DNA of 51,567 nt, taken from NCBI GenBank assembly GCA_031288415.1, contig JAITRL010000031.1, forward strand, positions 1 through 51,567. The letters are read 5' to 3'. The notes under the pieces are model-generated. The model saw nothing but the letters and a program-made list of their open reading frames with translations, was not told where the DNA came from and did no database searches. The translations under genes and the position numbers were made by a program. Within the stretch, counting starts at the first letter, position 1; every line of letters begins with the position of its first letter. This document shows positions 1 through 8,600 of this stretch, piece by piece. The DNA comes from Deltaproteobacteria bacterium. GTDB taxonomy: Bacteria > Desulfobacterota > Desulfarculia > Adiutricales > Adiutricaceae.

Positions 1-1
1 C

Positions 2-61
2 CAGGAAGTCCCTCTCGTCCTTCGTCTCGGCCATGCGACACCCCCTCGGAAAGGTCTCTGA
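2..61 (+). CDS. C-terminal tail of an upstream gene (possibly portal), partial
   Basis: Frame 2 is open from the window edge to a TGA at 59-61, giving a tail that ends in ...TPPRKGL. The stop lies 4 bases before the ATG at 66, which is the spacing seen throughout this late operon, so it may be the end of the portal gene that normally precedes the prohead protease. Only 19 residues are visible, and frame 3 is also open to the edge, so this is a weak call. Confidence 0.25.
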   Translation, partial: QEVPLVLRLGHATPPRKGL

Positions 62-65
62 CCAA

Positions 66-1139
66 ATGGATACCATCAAGGACAAGCCAAATCAAGAGTT
101 TTTCCTCCGCTCCGGGGCCACGTTCGCCGCCGCCGGGCCCGGGGAGGGGCTGAGGAAGTTCCGCGGCACCGCATACGGGGGAGGCGTCATCACAGACCAC
201 CCCATGTGGGACAAGGTCATCTTCGACCTCTCCACGACCAGGGCCCCGGACAGGATGCCCGTCCTCCTGGAGCACGACACCGAGCGGATAGTCGGGTACA
301 CGGGCTCGGTGACGATAGGCGACAGGATAGAGGTGGACGGGTTCCTGGTGGACGGCGAGGCCGGGCGCAACGTCGCCGGGCTGGCCGGCCAGGGGTTCCC
401 CTGGCAGATGTCGGTGCGGATAATGCCCGCCGCCGCCGTCCAGCTGGGCGACCGCGAGCGGACGTCGGTCAACGGGATCGAGGTGTCGGGCCCGGCGACC
501 GTCTTCAAGGACAGCCTCATCAGGGAGGTCAGCTTCTGCGTCCTCGGCGCGGACCGGGACACGGGGGCCGTAGTTTTCAACATGAAGGACAAGGAGGCGA
601 GGATGGACACTGCAAAGCCGACCGGCCAGGACCGCGACCTGGCGATACAGGCCCTCAACGACGAGAGGGACGGCCTGAAGGCCGAGATGGACGGCCTCAA
701 GGACAGGCAGGCGGCGTTCGCCACAGAGAACGCCGTGCTCAAGGGCGAGAAGAAGTCCCTGGAGTTCGAGAACCGGTCGCTCCGGGAGTCCCTGGACGCG
801 GCCCGGAAGGAGGCGGACGCCCTCAGGGCCAGGAACGAGACGCTCCTGAAGGCCGGCCGGGAGACCGTCCTGGCGGAGGAGTACCGGAGGCTGGGCATGG
901 AGTTCTCCGCCTCCGACCCCAACGTCCAGGCGCTCCTCAAGGCGCCCGAGGAGGCCTTCGAGGCGGCCAGGGCCGCGCTGGCCAAGGTCAACGTCGCCGC
1001 CCCGCGCCCCGCGCCCCCGGCGGGGGCTTTCGTGAACATGTCCGGAGGCGCGGGGGAGGCGATCCCGGCCCCGGCGAAGACGCTCCCGCAGATGGCGGAG
1101 GAGAGGGAGAGGAAGGAGGCGAGCAAGAATGGCAACTGA
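66..1139 (+). CDS. Prohead maturation protease with C-terminal scaffold-like coiled coil
   Basis: Capsid maturation protease expected to cut scaffold and itself inside the procapsid. The N-terminal half (about residues 10-170) has the layout of phage prohead serine proteases: LLEHD with a candidate catalytic His near residue 70, then an MSVRI segment with a candidate Ser near 116, then a REVSF strand. Residues about 190-285 are a charged heptad coiled coil, followed by an Ala/Pro-rich tail, as in protease-scaffold fusions. The frame is open upstream to an ATG at 33, but the ATG at 66 is preceded by GGAAAGG at a workable spacing, so I chose it. The stop overlaps the decoration-protein start by 11 bases. 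The family is certain at the level of phage head protease; which peptidase clan is inferred. Confidence 0.8.
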   Translation: MDTIKDKPNQEFFLRSGATFAAAGPGEGLRKFRGTAYGGGVITDHPMWDKVIFDLSTTRAPDRMPVLLEHDTERIVGYTGSVTIGDRIEVDGFLVDGEAGRNVAGLAGQGFPWQMSVRIMPAAAVQLGDRERTSVNGIEVSGPATVFKDSLIREVSFCVLGADRDTGAVVFNMKDKEARMDTAKPTGQDRDLAIQALNDERDGLKAEMDGLKDRQAAFATENAVLKGEKKSLEFENRSLRESLDAARKEADALRARNETLLKAGRETVLAEEYRRLGMEFSASDPNVQALLKAPEEAFEAARAALAKVNVAAPRPAPPAGAFVNMSGGAGEAIPAPAKTLPQMAEERERKEASKNGN

Positions 1140-1530
1140 CAGCCTGACCAAGGGCCCCGTCCTGAGCGACCTGTTGAAGACGGAGCAGCCGCACTTCCTG
1201 GGGCGCGAGGCGGCCTCGGTGACGACCGCCGCGGCGCTCCCCATGGGCACGGTGCTGCAGGGCGGCCCCGCCGCCGCCGTCCAGTGGGACCTGACCGACC
1301 CCGAGGACATCTACGGGATCCTCCTGGTGACCGTCCCGGCGGGGGCCGCGGCCCTCAAGGTCCCCGTCCTGATAGCCGGCCCGGCGGCAGTCAACCCCAA
1401 GGCCCTCGTGTGGAAGGCGAGCGCCACCGCGGCCCAGGTGTCCGGGGCCCTGGAGCGGCTCAAGAGGAGCCACTTCGTGTTCACCCGCGAGCGGATGACC
1501 GACTCGCTCTACCCCGACCAGCTCGACTGA
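1129..1530 (+). CDS. Head decoration protein, lambda gpD-like
   Basis: Small (133 aa) capsid-stabilising protein that would sit as trimers on the expanded head. It begins inside the end of the protease gene behind a GGAGG ribosome-binding site. The sequence has the typical LGRE, then G-T-V-L, then Y-G-I-L organisation and an Ala/Val-rich beta core of the lambda D family, and it lies immediately upstream of a gpE-type capsid gene, exactly as D precedes E in lambda. No membrane segment or signal. Order and size carry as much weight as the motifs. Confidence 0.8.
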   Translation: MATDSLTKGPVLSDLLKTEQPHFLGREAASVTTAAALPMGTVLQGGPAAAVQWDLTDPEDIYGILLVTVPAGAAALKVPVLIAGPAAVNPKALVWKASATAAQVSGALERLKRSHFVFTRERMTDSLYPDQLD

Positions 1531-1549
1531 CGACGAGGAGGTTTCCAAG

Positions 1550-2572
1550 ATGCTGAACCCGTTCGACGCCCTGAACGCCGGCTTCTCGCTGGTGGAGATG
1601 ACGGAGGCCATCAACAAGCTTCCGAACCGCCCCAACCGCATAAGCTCGCTGGGGCTATTCTCGGACTTCCCGATAACGTCCAACGTGGCGCTGATCGAGA
1701 TCAAGCGCAACTCCCTGACGCTCCTCCCCACCCAGCCCTGGGGCACGGCCGGCGTGGGCTCCGGGCCGACCGACAGGGAGCTCAAGTCCCTCGTCGTGCC
1801 CCACACCCCCTGGGAGGACACCGTGATGGCCGCGGACGTCATCGGCGTCCGGCGCTTCGGCTCCGACAACGCGCTCGAGACCATCCAGGACAAGGTGCTG
1901 GAGAAGCTGCAGCAGGCCAAGGACGCCTTCGACGCCACGGACGAGTACCGGAAGGTCAAGGCGCTCCAGGGGACGGTGCTGGACGCCGACGGCGTGACCG
2001 AGCTCTTCAACAGCTACGCGTTCTTCGGCGGGGTCCGGAAGTCGTTCGACTTCAAGCTCGGGGACAGCTCGCAGAACGTGCCCGAGAACATAATAAAGCT
2101 CAAGCGCTACATGGAGAAGAACCTCATGGGGGAGTCCATGACTGGCATCCGCGTGTTCGTCGGGCCGGTGTTCTTCGACAAGCTCGTGAAGCACCCCTCG
2201 GTGAAGGAGATCTTCCTCAACTGGAACGGGGCGCTGGAGCGGCTCGGGGGCGACTTCCGGTCGGGCTTCCCCCTGGGGGGCGTGATCTTCGAGGAGTACA
2301 GCGGCACGGTGCCGAAGCCGGACGGCTCCGGCATGGTCCAGTTCGTGCCCGAGGACGGCGGCATGGCCATCCCGCTCGGGACGCGGAGCACCTTCAGGCG
2401 GTTCGTCGCCCCGGCGGACTACAACTCGACCGTGAACACGCTGGGCCAGCCCTACTACGCGTTCCAGAAGGAGACGTACGACGAGCGCGGGATAAGGCTG
2501 TTCGCGCAGTCGAACACGCTCCCGATCTGCTGCAGGCCGACCCTCCTGGCAGAGGTCAAGACCAGCAACTAG
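1550..2572 (+). CDS. Major capsid protein, lambda gpE-like
   Basis: Main shell protein (340 aa) of the icosahedral head, of the lambda E type of HK97 fold. Early residues NRPNRISSLGLF and the following RDLKSL-like segment, the central KVKALQG and LG-rich loops, and the C-terminal ARPTLLAE-like strand (here CCRPTLLAEV) match the layout of the family. The length is typical (lambda E is 341 aa). It starts behind GAGGAGG at a good spacing and is followed after 9 bases by the connector gene. As the most abundant virion protein it would be expected to use the strongest ribosome-binding site, and it does. Confidence 0.9.
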   Translation: MLNPFDALNAGFSLVEMTEAINKLPNRPNRISSLGLFSDFPITSNVALIEIKRNSLTLLPTQPWGTAGVGSGPTDRELKSLVVPHTPWEDTVMAADVIGVRRFGSDNALETIQDKVLEKLQQAKDAFDATDEYRKVKALQGTVLDADGVTELFNSYAFFGGVRKSFDFKLGDSSQNVPENIIKLKRYMEKNLMGESMTGIRVFVGPVFFDKLVKHPSVKEIFLNWNGALERLGGDFRSGFPLGGVIFEEYSGTVPKPDGSGMVQFVPEDGGMAIPLGTRSTFRRFVAPADYNSTVNTLGQPYYAFQKETYDERGIRLFAQSNTLPICCRPTLLAEVKTSN

Positions 2573-2581
2573 GGGGGCGCC

Positions 2582-3028
2582 ATGGCTGCCTACGCGACGC
2601 GGATCGACATGGCCGAGCGGTACGGCGAGTCCGAGATGAAGGGGCTGGAGGCCGGGAAGATTGCGACCACGGTTGCCGCCGCCCTGGCGGACGCCTCGGC
2701 CGAGGCGGACTCCTACCTCGCCGCGCGCTACGTCCTGCCGCTCCCGGACGGCAAGGCCTACCCGTCCCTGAGATGGGCCGTGTGCGACATGGCGCGGTAC
2801 AGGCTCTGGGAGGCCAAGCCCAAGGACGAGGAGGACACCGTCGCGGTCAGGTACAGGCGCGCGGTGTCCTGGCTGCAGGAGGTCGCCGCAGGGGACGCGG
2901 CCCTCCTGGACGCCGGCGGGGAGGAGCCTCCCGCGGCCGGCAGGGGGTGCTCCGCCGTCGTCCTCTCCGGAAGGCGCAAGGTCTTCACCAACCGGGTCCT
3001 GCGGGGGATGGACTATGGCCGGGATTGA
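2582..3028 (+). CDS. Head-tail connector, Mu gp36-like (DUF1320)
   Basis: 148-aa neck protein. The pattern RIDMAERYGE near the start, ADSYLAARYVLPL in the middle and a helix with CDMARYRLW are hallmarks of the DUF1320 family, which in Mu-like phages sits between capsid and tail-completion genes. It would join the portal ring to the tail. It is preceded by a GGGGGG-type ribosome-binding site and overlaps the next gene by 14 bases. Confidence 0.8.
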   Translation: MAAYATRIDMAERYGESEMKGLEAGKIATTVAAALADASAEADSYLAARYVLPLPDGKAYPSLRWAVCDMARYRLWEAKPKDEEDTVAVRYRRAVSWLQEVAAGDAALLDAGGEEPPAAGRGCSAVVLSGRRKVFTNRVLRGMDYGRD

Positions 3029-3656
3029 GATCCAGCTCCACACCCAGGCCCCGCAGAGGCTGGCGGAGATCCGGAAGCAGCTGGCCCCGGACAGGATAGA
3101 CCGCGCCCGGCGGGTGGTGGCGCAGGCGCTGAAGGAGCTCACCGTCGGGCGGTTCACGGCCCAGGCCGACCCGTGGGGCAACCCCTGGCCGCCCTCGCAG
3201 AGGGTGACGGGCAACCAGCGGAAGCTCGACGACTACGCCTCGGCGATGGCCGCCTGGCATCAGGCGGTCGCCAGGTGGCAGTCGGCGCCGAAGAAGGGCA
3301 GGGGGAAGAAGCCCAAGAGGCCCTCGAGGCCCAAGTACCGCTCCGCGGTCCTCCGGGAGGGCCGCGCCGGGCAGACCCTTCTTCTCACAGGGCGGCTCCG
3401 GGCGTCCTTCGAGGTCGTGAAGAAGGGTGACGAGACCGTCCTGACGGTGGCGGGGGGCGGCACGGCGACGTCGGCGGCGGGGGCGCACGGGTCCACCTCG
3501 GGCCTGGTGTACTTCCCGACCCACCAGTTCGGGAGGGACGGCATACCCGCCAGGCCCATGCTCCCGATACGCAACGGCGGGATAGACCTGCCAGACAGCT
3601 ACAGGGCGGAGCTGGACGACGTCCTGGAGACGTGGATGCGGACGATTGTTCCCTGA
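3015..3656 (+). CDS. Virion morphogenesis / tail completion protein, Mu gpG-like
   Basis: 213-aa protein of the phage virion morphogenesis (tail-completion) family. Diagnostic elements: an N-terminal helix, a W-G-N-P-W-P motif near residue 55, then LLLTGRLRASF near 120, and a C-terminal THQFGRDGIPARPML segment with the conserved G-I-P-A-R-P-(M/F)L. It is thought to terminate the tail tube at the head-proximal end. It overlaps both neighbours, which suggests translational coupling. Confidence 0.85.
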   Translation: MAGIEIQLHTQAPQRLAEIRKQLAPDRIDRARRVVAQALKELTVGRFTAQADPWGNPWPPSQRVTGNQRKLDDYASAMAAWHQAVARWQSAPKKGRGKKPKRPSRPKYRSAVLREGRAGQTLLLTGRLRASFEVVKKGDETVLTVAGGGTATSAAGAHGSTSGLVYFPTHQFGRDGIPARPMLPIRNGGIDLPDSYRAELDDVLETWMRTIVP

Positions 3657-4095
3657 CGGCAACTACCTTTTCGCGGAGGGCCCCATCCTGGCCCGGCTCA
3701 GGGACGCCCTTGGCGCGGACGTCTGGGTGGACTGCATAGGCACCACCGACGCGCTGGCCTCGGGGACGCACAGGTTCCCCGGGGCGTACGTCCTCTACGC
3801 CGGGGACGTCGTCTCCGAAAAGGGCGCGGGCGGGGGCGCCGTCTCGCAGGCCGAGCAGCACTGGGTCGCCGCCGTCGGCGTGAAGTGCGCAGAGACCCAG
3901 GCCACGGGCGCCAAGGCCAGGGAGATCGCGGGCAAGCTGTTCCTCAAGGCGCTGGAGGCGCTCCAGGGCCTGGAGGTCGCGCCGGAGATGAGGCTCGCGA
4001 GGACGACCTGCTCGCTCCCGGTGATGTACGTGGGCGGCCACCTTTTCATGGCCGCCGAGTTCCGACTGACGGTCAACGTCGTAGGAGGGAAATAG
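3646..4095 (+). CDS. Neck/tail terminator protein, Mu gp37-like (DUF1834)
   Basis: 149-aa protein placed between gpG and the tail tube, where Mu-like phages carry gp37 (DUF1834). The first helix (ILARLRDALG), the FPGAYVLYAGD strand and the final RLTVNV strand fit that family. The start is a TTG at 3646 inside the end of the previous gene; no ATG or GTG precedes it in frame within the needed distance. The next gene begins directly after the stop. Family assignment rests on position plus moderate sequence resemblance. Confidence 0.65.
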   Translation: MFPDGNYLFAEGPILARLRDALGADVWVDCIGTTDALASGTHRFPGAYVLYAGDVVSEKGAGGGAVSQAEQHWVAAVGVKCAETQATGAKAREIAGKLFLKALEALQGLEVAPEMRLARTTCSLPVMYVGGHLFMAAEFRLTVNVVGGK

Positions 4096-4860
4096 ATGGC
4101 AGAGAAGAGGATCTACTACAGGGGCCAGGGCAAGGTGTTCGCCTACACGCGCAAGCTCGACAACGGGGTGTACCGGCCCGACGCGGGGATCTGGCTGGGC
4201 AACGCGCCGGACTTCTCCCTCACCCTGAACGTGACGAAGGTGGAGCACCGGGAGTCCTACAGCGGGCAGAACCTGGTGGACATGAGCTACATCACGGAGA
4301 AGACGGCGTCCCTGTCGGCCACGCTGGAGGAGTTCTCCCCGTTCAACCTGCAGCTGTGCCTCAACGGCACGACCAAGGCGGTGGCCTCCGCCACCGGGAA
4401 GTCAGTGATCTACACCGACCTCAAGGCCGGGACGACCTACCTTCTGGGCGGGGACATCAACGTCAAGACCGTCGTGCTCACGGACTCCGCCTCGACCCCC
4501 CTGGTGCTGGACACCGACTACACGCTGGACGAGGCCCGCGGCTCGTTCACGATGCTCGTGGGCCAGACGGGCGGCGGCTCGGCGTCATACGACACCGACG
4601 GCTACGAGCTCACCTCCATGTTCACCAAGGAGGACGAGGAGTGGTGGGTCCGCTTCGAGGGCAAGAACATGCTCGACAACGCGGCCCCGACGGTGCTGGA
4701 CTTCTACCGGGTGAAGTTCGACCCGGCGCAGAACCTGGGGCTCATCTCGGCGGAGATAGCCCAGTTCCAGCTGGCCGCGTCCCCCCTGGCCGACGACACC
4801 CAGCCCGCGAACGGCGACCTGGGCCAGTTCGGCTCCATCAAGATCGTGAGGAACTCATGA
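4096..4860 (+). CDS. Major tail tube protein
   Basis: 254-aa beta-rich protein immediately before the tail assembly chaperones, the standard place for a siphophage tube protein. It starts RIYYRGQGKVF, contains many alternating hydrophobic/Ser/Thr strands and VKFDPAQNLGLIS near the C-terminus, which recalls tube proteins of D3112/B3-like phages. No sheath gene precedes it, so the tail is non-contractile. The stop overlaps the chaperone start in an ATGA junction. Confidence 0.75.
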   Translation: MAEKRIYYRGQGKVFAYTRKLDNGVYRPDAGIWLGNAPDFSLTLNVTKVEHRESYSGQNLVDMSYITEKTASLSATLEEFSPFNLQLCLNGTTKAVASATGKSVIYTDLKAGTTYLLGGDINVKTVVLTDSASTPLVLDTDYTLDEARGSFTMLVGQTGGGSASYDTDGYELTSMFTKEDEEWWVRFEGKNMLDNAAPTVLDFYRVKFDPAQNLGLISAEIAQFQLAASPLADDTQPANGDLGQFGSIKIVRNS

Positions 4861-5342
4861 CCGAGAGCATGCTGACCCCCCCGGCGACCCGCCCGGTCAG
4901 GATCGGGGGAGAGACGTTCCGGGTGGGCGAGATCCGCCCGTGCGACGTCCCCCCCCTGACGGAGTTCCTGCAGGAGATGGACATGTGGGCCCTGAAGACG
5001 CGGCTCGCGCCCGGCTCGGGCCCCCTGGACGTCGCGGGCGTCCTGGGGCTCCTGAAGACGCGCCCCGCGGCGACGTGCCGCCTCATGGCCGCCCTGCTCG
5101 ACCCCGACCCCCTCGGCCCCGGGAGCGAGGCCTGGCGCGAGGAGGCCGCCAGGAGCTACATGTGCCTCCCCGCGAGCCAGATCACCGAGGCGCTGGGCGC
5201 CTGGGCGGAGCTCAACGCCTCTTTTTTCGCCAGGGCGATGGCCCCGCTGATAACGGCGGCCGTCGCCGTCCTGGCGAAGGCGCAGATGCTGATAGACGCG
5301 GAGACGGAGGCGCTGAGATCGTCCTCTGGTGGGAACGCGTGA
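4857..5342 (+). CDS. Tail assembly chaperone (short, in-frame form)
   Basis: 161-aa protein, starting at the ATG that overlaps the tube-gene stop (ATGA). Position between tube and tape measure is the hallmark of gpG-type chaperones that coat the tape measure during tail assembly. The sequence is helical, with KTRLAPGSG and repeated Ala/Leu segments, and ends SSSGGNA. A T-TTT-TTC heptamer lies in frame at codons 122-124, and the -1 frame downstream stays open to 5641, so a longer fusion of about 261 aa is predicted in addition to this form. Confidence 0.75.
   Translation: MTESMLTPPATRPVRIGGETFRVGEIRPCDVPPLTEFLQEMDMWALKTRLAPGSGPLDVAGVLGLLKTRPAATCRLMAALLDPDPLGPGSEAWREEAARSYMCLPASQITEALGAWAELNASFFARAMAPLITAAVAVLAKAQMLIDAETEALRSSSGGNA
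5222..5228 (+). promoter_or_regulatory. Candidate -1 ribosomal frameshift site (T TTT TTC)
   Basis: In the chaperone reading frame the bases read TCT TTT TTC GCC, so the last T plus two codons form a canonical X XXY YYZ slippery heptamer. Slipping back one base enters a frame that contains no stop until 5641 and includes the 5339-5641 gene. Siphophage chaperone pairs (lambda G/GT) are typically made this way. I did not identify a downstream pseudoknot by eye, although the following sequence is very G+C rich. Confidence 0.6.
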
Positions 5343-5641
5343 CCGCGGAGGCCGTCTCCTGGGGCATGGGCCGCCTGGAGGCGGCGCGGACGCCCGTGCG
5401 GGTACTGGCCCGGATGCGGGATCTCCGCAGGGCGATAGACGCCGAGGACAGGCTCGGCAGGCTGGCCGACCTGGGCTCGCTCTTCGGGAGCCAGGAGGGC
5501 AGGCGGCACGCGGCGTCCCTGGCGGCCCGGGCCGCGGGCAGGGACGCGCCCGCGCGCTCGGGGAAGCTCATGCGGGACGAGGGGGGCAGGACGGTGGAGG
5601 GCGGGCCTTACGTGCCCGGCCTCTCCTACGTTGTGGAGTGA
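5339..5641 (+). CDS. Tail assembly chaperone extension (T-part of G/GT)
   Basis: Second chaperone reading frame, -1 relative to the first. It can be read as an independent gene from the GTG at 5339 (GTGA overlap with the previous stop, 100 aa) or, more likely, as the C-terminal part of a frameshifted fusion made at 5222-5228. The clearly protein-like part begins around AEIVLWWERVTAEAV, a few residues before the GTG, which argues for the fusion. It then contains an Arg/Leu-rich helical segment and ends GLSYVVE. The tape measure follows after 4 bases. Confidence 0.65.
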   Translation: MTAEAVSWGMGRLEAARTPVRVLARMRDLRRAIDAEDRLGRLADLGSLFGSQEGRRHAASLAARAAGRDAPARSGKLMRDEGGRTVEGGPYVPGLSYVVE

Positions 5642-5645
5642 TGCC

Positions 5646-8600
5646 ATGGCCGGCGACTTCGACATCAAGATAAACATCAGGACGATCCTGGACGGCCAGG
5701 ACGGGCTGGAGACCGTCATCGAGAGGCTGAGGGCCCTGCAGGACCTCCTGCGTCAGGCCCAGGCCGAGGCGGCGTCCGGCGGGGGGATCACCCCGGAGAC
5801 GGCGGAGGCCCTGTCGCGCTCGCTCTCCGAGCTCACCCGGGCCGAGGTGTCCAGGGCGCAGGAGGCGGGCGAGCGCGTCCAGGAGATAGCGAGGGACACC
5901 GAGGCCCGCCTGACCGAGATCCGGCAGGAGGGCGTCGAGGAGCGGGCCGACGCCGAGGAGGGCGCCGCGGCGGAGGAGGCCCTGGAGGGGCTGGTCGAGG
6001 CCAGGGAGGAGGCCGAGGCCGGGATGACCGAGGCCGCGCAGGAGGGGGCCGAGGAGCGCGAGGGTGTGGCCCAGGAGGAGGCCGCGGCGACCGCCGACAT
6101 TCACATCGGCGCCCTGGACGATCTGGACGCGGCCCTGAAGCGGACGGCCGAGGACGGGCGGATAGCCTTCCTGAACCTGGGCGAGGTGCTGAGCCCCCTG
6201 AAGACGGCCATCGCGGGGATCGTCAGCTCGCTCGCGGCCTACGCCTCGTTCCAGGGGGTGAAGGGCCTGGCGACGGGCATCATCCGCACCGGGGCCGAGT
6301 TCGAGCAGATGATGCTGAAGATCAAGGCCGCGACCGCCGCCACGGACGAGGAGTTCCAGAGGCTCACCGACACGGCGTCCAGACTGGGCTCGGAGACGGA
6401 GTTCTCCACCGTCCAGGCCGGGCAGGCCCTCCTGGCGCTCTCGCTGGCCGGCATGGACGCCGACACGGCCATCAAGGCCCTGCCCGGGACGATGAACCTG
6501 GCGACCGCCGGGACGATCGACCTGGGCACCGCCGCAGACATCACGGCCAACATCCTGTCCGGGATGGGGATGCGCGTGGAGGAGCTCGGGCGCGTCAACG
6601 ACGTGATGGTGCACACGTTCACGTCCTCCAACACGTCCCTCCAGGAGCTCGGCGAGGCGTTCAGGAACGTCTCGGCGGTGGCGGCCCCGCTCGGCTACGA
6701 CATCGAGACCGTGTCGGTGCTTCTGGGGAACCTCGCGAACGCCGGCATAAGCGGGGCGATGGCGGGCACGCAGCTCAGGAGCGCACTGTCCGACGCGGGC
6801 AAGGCCTTCGAGGCGTTCGGGGAGTCGGCCAGGAACGCGGACGGCTCGGCCCGCGACTTCGTGGAGGCCCTGGAACTCCTTGTGAGAAAGGAGGCCTCGC
6901 CGGAGAAGATAACGGAGATCTTCGGGGAGGTCGGCTCGCGGGCCGTCCTCACTCTCACAAGCGCGATGAAGAAGGACGCGGGGAAGCTCCGGAAGCAGAT
7001 AGACGACCTGCTTGGCGGGGCCGCCAAGGGGGCCGCCGACAGGGCGGCTGAGACGGTCCGCGGCGGCTTCCTGGTCGTCATGGACGAGCTCGGCGGGGCG
7101 CTGGAGTCGATAGGGCTCGCGGCCTTCAAGAGCAACAACGAGGCGCTGAAGGAGGCCGTGAGGGATCTCACGGTGAGCATAGGGGAATCCGCGCCGGAAC
7201 TGAAGAAGTTCGCGGACGCCCTGCTCCAGGGGGCCGCGGCCGCCTTCAAGATCATCGCCGCGCTGGCCGGCCTGGTCAAATGGTTCGAGACCAGCTCCGC
7301 AGGGGTCTTCGCGATGACCGCGGCGGTGACCGTGTTCGCGACGGCGGCAGGCGTCGGCCTGGTCAGGGCGGTCTTGGGGATGATCCTGACCTTCGGGCGG
7401 TCGCTCGCGATCTCCGCCGACCTCACGGCGCAGATCAGGGCGGGCGCGGTGAGCGCGGCGCAGGCGGAGGTCGCTCAGAAGCGGCTCGACCTGGCCTACA
7501 GGGCCGGGATGGTGAGCAAGAGCGCCTACGCGCAGATGTCGCGCCAGCTGACGGCCGTCCAGGCGCGGGAGAACATAGTCACGGCCCAGGGGACGGTGGC
7601 GCTGACGGCCACGGGCGCGGCGGCGGTCACGGCCTCGCGGGGGATGATGATCCTGCGTGGGGCCTTCGCCATGATAGGCGGGCCGATAGGCCTGGTCGTC
7701 CTCGCAGTCGCAGGGGCCTATGCCCTCTTCCAGTCGTGGCGGAACTCCATCGAGGAGGCCCGCAAGGCCATCCTGGAGAAGAACGAGGCGCTGACCGAGT
7801 CCTCGAAGAAGCTGCGGGACTACTACAAACAGCTTCAGGAGCTGAACGAGAGCGAGGAGAACTGGGCGGAGAAGGCCAAGAGGCGGGCCGAGTTGCTCAA
7901 GAACATGGCCCCCGAGCTTTCCCCTGAGCTGCAGGCGAGAGGGTCCGCCGTCACGGACGACGAGATCCAGGGGTATCTGCGCGAGCTGGCGACGGCGGGG
8001 CTCAGAAGCTCGTTCGAGACCGCCGAGGTGCTGACAAAGCCGCTTAAGGATCTGCAGGAGGAGATCGACAAGACGAAAGCCCGGTACGCCGCCCTGACAG
8101 AGGCCAGCGGACAGGGGTTCGGGAAGGGCACCCCGCTCGGGTTGGTTTCGACGCTCGGAGGGTGGGGGGTGGAGTTGAAAGGCGGTGAGGGCCTTCTTGA
8201 AAGCCAGCGCAAGCAGGAGGAGGCCCAGGTCAGGCTGGCCGAGGAGACGAAAAAGAAGCTGGGAGACATATACTCCCAACAGCGGGACATGTTCGCCGAT
8301 TACGTCCAGGCCGGGGTGATGAAGACGGAGGACGCCGAGAGGATGCTCACCGTCATCGCCCGGAGGCTGAAGGCGGTAGCCGCCGAGGCGGGGCTGGACA
8401 TCAGGGAGATCGTCGAGCTCGCGATCCAGGAGCGGGCCGTCCTGGCCGAACTGGAGGCCAGGAGCAGAGGGGGGCAGACCGAGGCGGAGCGGATGGCGAA
8501 GGCGGCCCAGGACAGGGCGAAGCTGATAGCCGAAGCCCTTCACGGCACCCTTGAGCCTGCGCTGGCCTCCACGATTGAGGCAGCGCGCGAGCTGTACGGC

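Noticed and set aside
33-65. Upstream ATG at 33 as start of the prohead protease
   Set aside because: No ribosome-binding site before it, whereas the ATG at 66 has GGAAAGG upstream. It remains possible.
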